From: Candidatus Sericytochromatia bacterium
GTDB lineage: Bacteria; Cyanobacteriota; Sericytochromatia; JACMPN01
NCBI GenBank assembly: GCA_014377495.1
Contig: JACMPN010000366.1
Location: 1-8,776 of the forward strand
Reading direction: 5' to 3'
Length of the DNA: 8,776 nt
Both the position numbers and the translations under genes were made by a program. The notes under the pieces were generated by a model. That model saw nothing but the letters and a program-made list of their open reading frames with translations. It was not told the DNA's origin and ran no database searches. Positions within the stretch are counted from its first letter, which is position 1, and every line of letters starts with the position of its first letter. Below, piece by piece: positions 7,449 to 8,776 of the stretch.

Positions 7449-7554
7449 GCGGCTTCCCGGCAGCGGGTGCTCAGGGCTCGTGCGGGGGACCGGCATGGGC
7501 CGGACAGGCCCCTGTGGCCGGAAAACCAGCCCGCCGGCGGCGTCCCAGCCACCT

Positions 7555-7583
7555 TTGACGCCCTCCAGGCAAGGCCCTATACT
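7555..7583 (+). promoter_or_regulatory. Near-consensus sigma-70 promoter for the zinc-ribbon gene
   Basis: TTGACG (7555-7560) and TATACT (7578-7583) match the consensus at 5 of 6 positions each and are separated by the optimal 17 bases. The start point would fall near 7590, leaving a leader of about 75 bases. This is the best promoter in the window. Confidence 0.8.
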
Positions 7584-7664
7584 GCCTGGGTCGGTGCGCC
7601 GTCCGCCGGATTTTCCGAGCGAAAGACGACCGTTTGTCCCGTGACGATTTAATTTGAGGAGCCC

Positions 7665-8219
7665 ATGGCCAAGATCCGCTGCGACCAGTGCAAAGCCGTT
7701 TCGTCCACGTCCAAGGGCTATTGCCCCGAGTGCGGCGCCATTTTCGTGCCGCCCTATGCGATCATCGGCGAAGACGAGCAGGTGCGCTTCTCGACCGTGC
7801 GGGATGACATGGGCCAGGGCAAGGAGCGCAAGCTCCTGATCAAGAAGTCCGGTGGGGCTGCCACGGCCGAGCCTGATATCGACATCGCCGAAGCCCCGGC
7901 CGAGCGCACGCTGGCCGATCTCGCCCCGTCGTCCGGCCGGCCCGTGCCGATGATGTCCGTGCCCGTCGGTGAGACGGCATTTCCCGGGTTTGCCCTGTTG
8001 CTGACACTGTTGGCCGTGATCGGCTGGGTGACACTGCTCGGTGGTCCGCTGGCGGCAGCGATGATCTACCGCAGCACGCATATCGATCTGGCGGTGATCT
8101 GGTCCCTGGTCGGATTTTTCGTCGGCCTGGTCTGCCTGGTGCTCGCCGGTGCCGGTCAGGTGATGGTGGCCATGGAAACGCACCTGAGGGGGCTGCGCTC
8201 CGGCAACCGTCCGGATTAG
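7665..8219 (+). CDS. Zinc-ribbon membrane protein, function unknown
   Basis: A 184-aa protein. The N-terminus carries a compact zinc ribbon, Cys6-x2-Cys9 and Cys20-x2-Cys23 (the second in CPECG). A charged, Ala/Pro-rich linker (about 30-104) follows, then two hydrophobic helices at about 107-134 and 140-169 with a short YRSTHID turn between, and a basic tail. Both ends should be cytoplasmic, with the ribbon displayed on the inner face of the membrane. I cannot assign a family beyond zinc-ribbon domain. GAGGAG (7656-7661) is only 3 bases from the ATG, a tight spacing, but no better start exists. A near-consensus promoter lies upstream. The stop codon touches the left arm of the long inverted repeat. 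A membrane-linked regulator or scaffold is one possibility. Confidence 0.85.
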   Translation: MAKIRCDQCKAVSSTSKGYCPECGAIFVPPYAIIGEDEQVRFSTVRDDMGQGKERKLLIKKSGGAATAEPDIDIAEAPAERTLADLAPSSGRPVPMMSVPVGETAFPGFALLLTLLAVIGWVTLLGGPLAAAMIYRSTHIDLAVIWSLVGFFVGLVCLVLAGAGQVMVAMETHLRGLRSGNRPD

Positions 8220-8343
8220 GCGTTGTCCGGAGCGCATCTTGGGCGGCCCGATTGCGTTGTCGAACCTTCCTCAGGTCCGTGAGGACCTGTCGTCAGGTGT
8301 CTCCTAGCACTCGGGCCGCCCAAAATACGCTCCGAACAACGCC
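8219..8343. repeat. 125-nt element with 33-bp inverted repeat (long hairpin)
   Basis: The left arm 8219-8251 and the right arm 8311-8343 are inverted copies over 33 bases with three differences. The helix continues after a T/C mismatch as TGC/GCA (8253-8255 with 8307-8309). Further in, ACCT (8264-8267) can pair with AGGT (8295-8298). The tip is a perfect 7-bp stem CAGGTCC/GGACCTG closed by GTGA (8279-8282), a GNRA-type tetraloop on the plus strand. The left arm begins on the last base of the zinc-ribbon stop codon; the right arm ends 47 bases before the next gene. The three arm differences are C/A mismatches on the plus strand but G-U wobbles if the minus strand is transcribed. A terminator, a structured regulatory RNA, or a MITE/REP-like mobile remnant are all possible. 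Confidence 0.85.
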
Positions 8344-8379
8344 GGGTTACACTGACGGGTTTATTTTTCTAGGCCTTTT

Positions 8380-8386
8380 AGGAGGT
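8380..8386 (+). promoter_or_regulatory. Strong Shine-Dalgarno site before a GTG start
   Basis: AGGAGGT is a full match to the anti-Shine-Dalgarno core, 4 bases before GTG 8391, with a T-rich stretch (8360-8370) just upstream. A second in-frame GTG at 8397 is at more usual spacing, so the start could be two codons later. Confidence 0.75.
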
Positions 8387-8390
8387 AGCT

Positions 8391-8687
8391 GTGCCAGTGA
8401 CCGGAGACGATCTCGAAATTCTGAAAGCCCAAGTGGAAGCCATCCGCGATGAGGCGAACAACCTGCGTCGGGTGCTGACCGACAAGGCCAACGCCTGCAT
8501 GCAGTGCTTTACCGCTGCCGGCGCCCTGCCGACGTCCGATCCGGACGAAGCCATCAACAACATCATCAAGCGCCGCCGGGAAAACCTCGCCGAGTTCGAG
8601 GCCGCCCATAAGGAATACACGGCCCTGCTGGACGAGTTGCAAGGCTCCTACACCGAACTGTCCGAAGTCAAAGCCAAGATCGGCTGA
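8391..8687 (+). CDS. Small helical protein with CxxC motif, function unknown
   Basis: A 98-aa acidic-basic amphipathic protein that I do not recognise. Residues 6-43 form a predicted helix with heptad-like leucines that ends at Cys36-Met-Gln-Cys39. A Pro/Ser/Asp turn (47-52) precedes a second long helix (53-96) rich in Glu, Lys and Leu. This suggests an antiparallel helical hairpin or dimeric coiled coil. The single CxxC could bind metal through dimerisation or be redox-active, but nothing proves either. There is no signal peptide or membrane segment, so it should be cytoplasmic. GTG is chosen as start because of the strong AGGAGGT immediately upstream and the absence of a nearby ATG. It follows the zinc-ribbon gene on the same strand, separated by the long hairpin, so co-transcription is uncertain. 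Confidence 0.85.
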   Translation: MPVTGDDLEILKAQVEAIRDEANNLRRVLTDKANACMQCFTAAGALPTSDPDEAINNIIKRRRENLAEFEAAHKEYTALLDELQGSYTELSEVKAKIG

Positions 8688-8776
8688 TCCACTCCGACGA
8701 AACCTTTTCGGGACAACGGCACCCCTTCCCATCCTCTCGGGGGGGGTGGTGGGGCGGCCCCCTGCCCCCGCTCCCG
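8688..8776. other. GC-homopolymer-rich 3' flank
   Basis: No gene is seen before the window ends. A run of eight G (8739-8746) is followed by GG, GGGG and GG tracts (8748-8757), then by two CCCCC runs (8758-8762, 8765-8769). The segment could form a GC-only hairpin or a G-quadruplex, but has no U-tract, so it is not called a terminator. Confidence 0.4.

Larger units (their letters stand above)
7281..7664. other. Divergent regulatory region (citrate synthase / zinc-ribbon gene)
   Basis: A 384-base spacer between two diverging genes. It contains a strong plus-strand promoter (7555-7583), a weaker minus-strand promoter candidate (7420-7448), an 11-bp direct repeat GGCCCGATGCC at 7321-7331 and 7353-7363, and a small TTGGG/CCCAA inverted repeat (7302-7318) just upstream of the citrate synthase ribosome site. 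No gene is supported here. Confidence 0.6.

Noticed and set aside
7281..8237. N-terminal extension of the citrate synthase frame by 319 codons
   Set aside because: The extension is antisense to the zinc-ribbon gene and its promoter, matches no citrate synthase, and a ribosome site precedes the internal ATG at 7280.
8698..8710. CGAAA/TTTCG hairpin after the last gene as terminator
   Set aside because: The stem is only 5 bp with a three-base loop and no T-run follows.

Overview
This is a GC-rich stretch of bacterial chromosome with seven protein-coding genes. No phage, transposase, CRISPR, rRNA or tRNA signal was seen. Purine-rich Shine-Dalgarno sites, intrinsic terminators, a near-consensus sigma-70 promoter and a lipoprotein signal peptide all indicate a bacterium. 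Nothing here fixes the phylum; an environmental, possibly uncultured, high-GC lineage is a guess only.

Layout, left to right. A DEAD-box RNA helicase gene on the minus strand runs off the left edge; its C-terminal tail is made of 63-bp tandem repeats. A divergent spacer of about 420 bases follows. Next, on the plus strand, are a 462-aa unrecognised lipoprotein with a Gln/Pro-rich tail, two consecutive hairpins, and a 438-aa APC-superfamily amino acid permease of the LAT type. A GC hairpin separates the permease from a convergent minus-strand gene for a SMUG1-type uracil-DNA glycosylase. Further right is a minus-strand citrate synthase gene with a perfect intrinsic terminator. After a divergent promoter region come two plus-strand genes: a membrane protein with an N-terminal zinc ribbon, and a 98-aa helical protein with a CxxC motif. 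They are separated by a 125-nt element built on a 33-bp inverted repeat.

The genes do not form one pathway. They are mostly separately transcribed housekeeping functions (RNA remodelling, amino acid transport, uracil repair, TCA cycle entry) plus three proteins without an assigned role. I see no convincing evidence of a new multi-gene system. The best leads are the long hairpin element between the last two genes, the two small genes that flank it, the repeat tail of the helicase, and the unrecognised lipoprotein.
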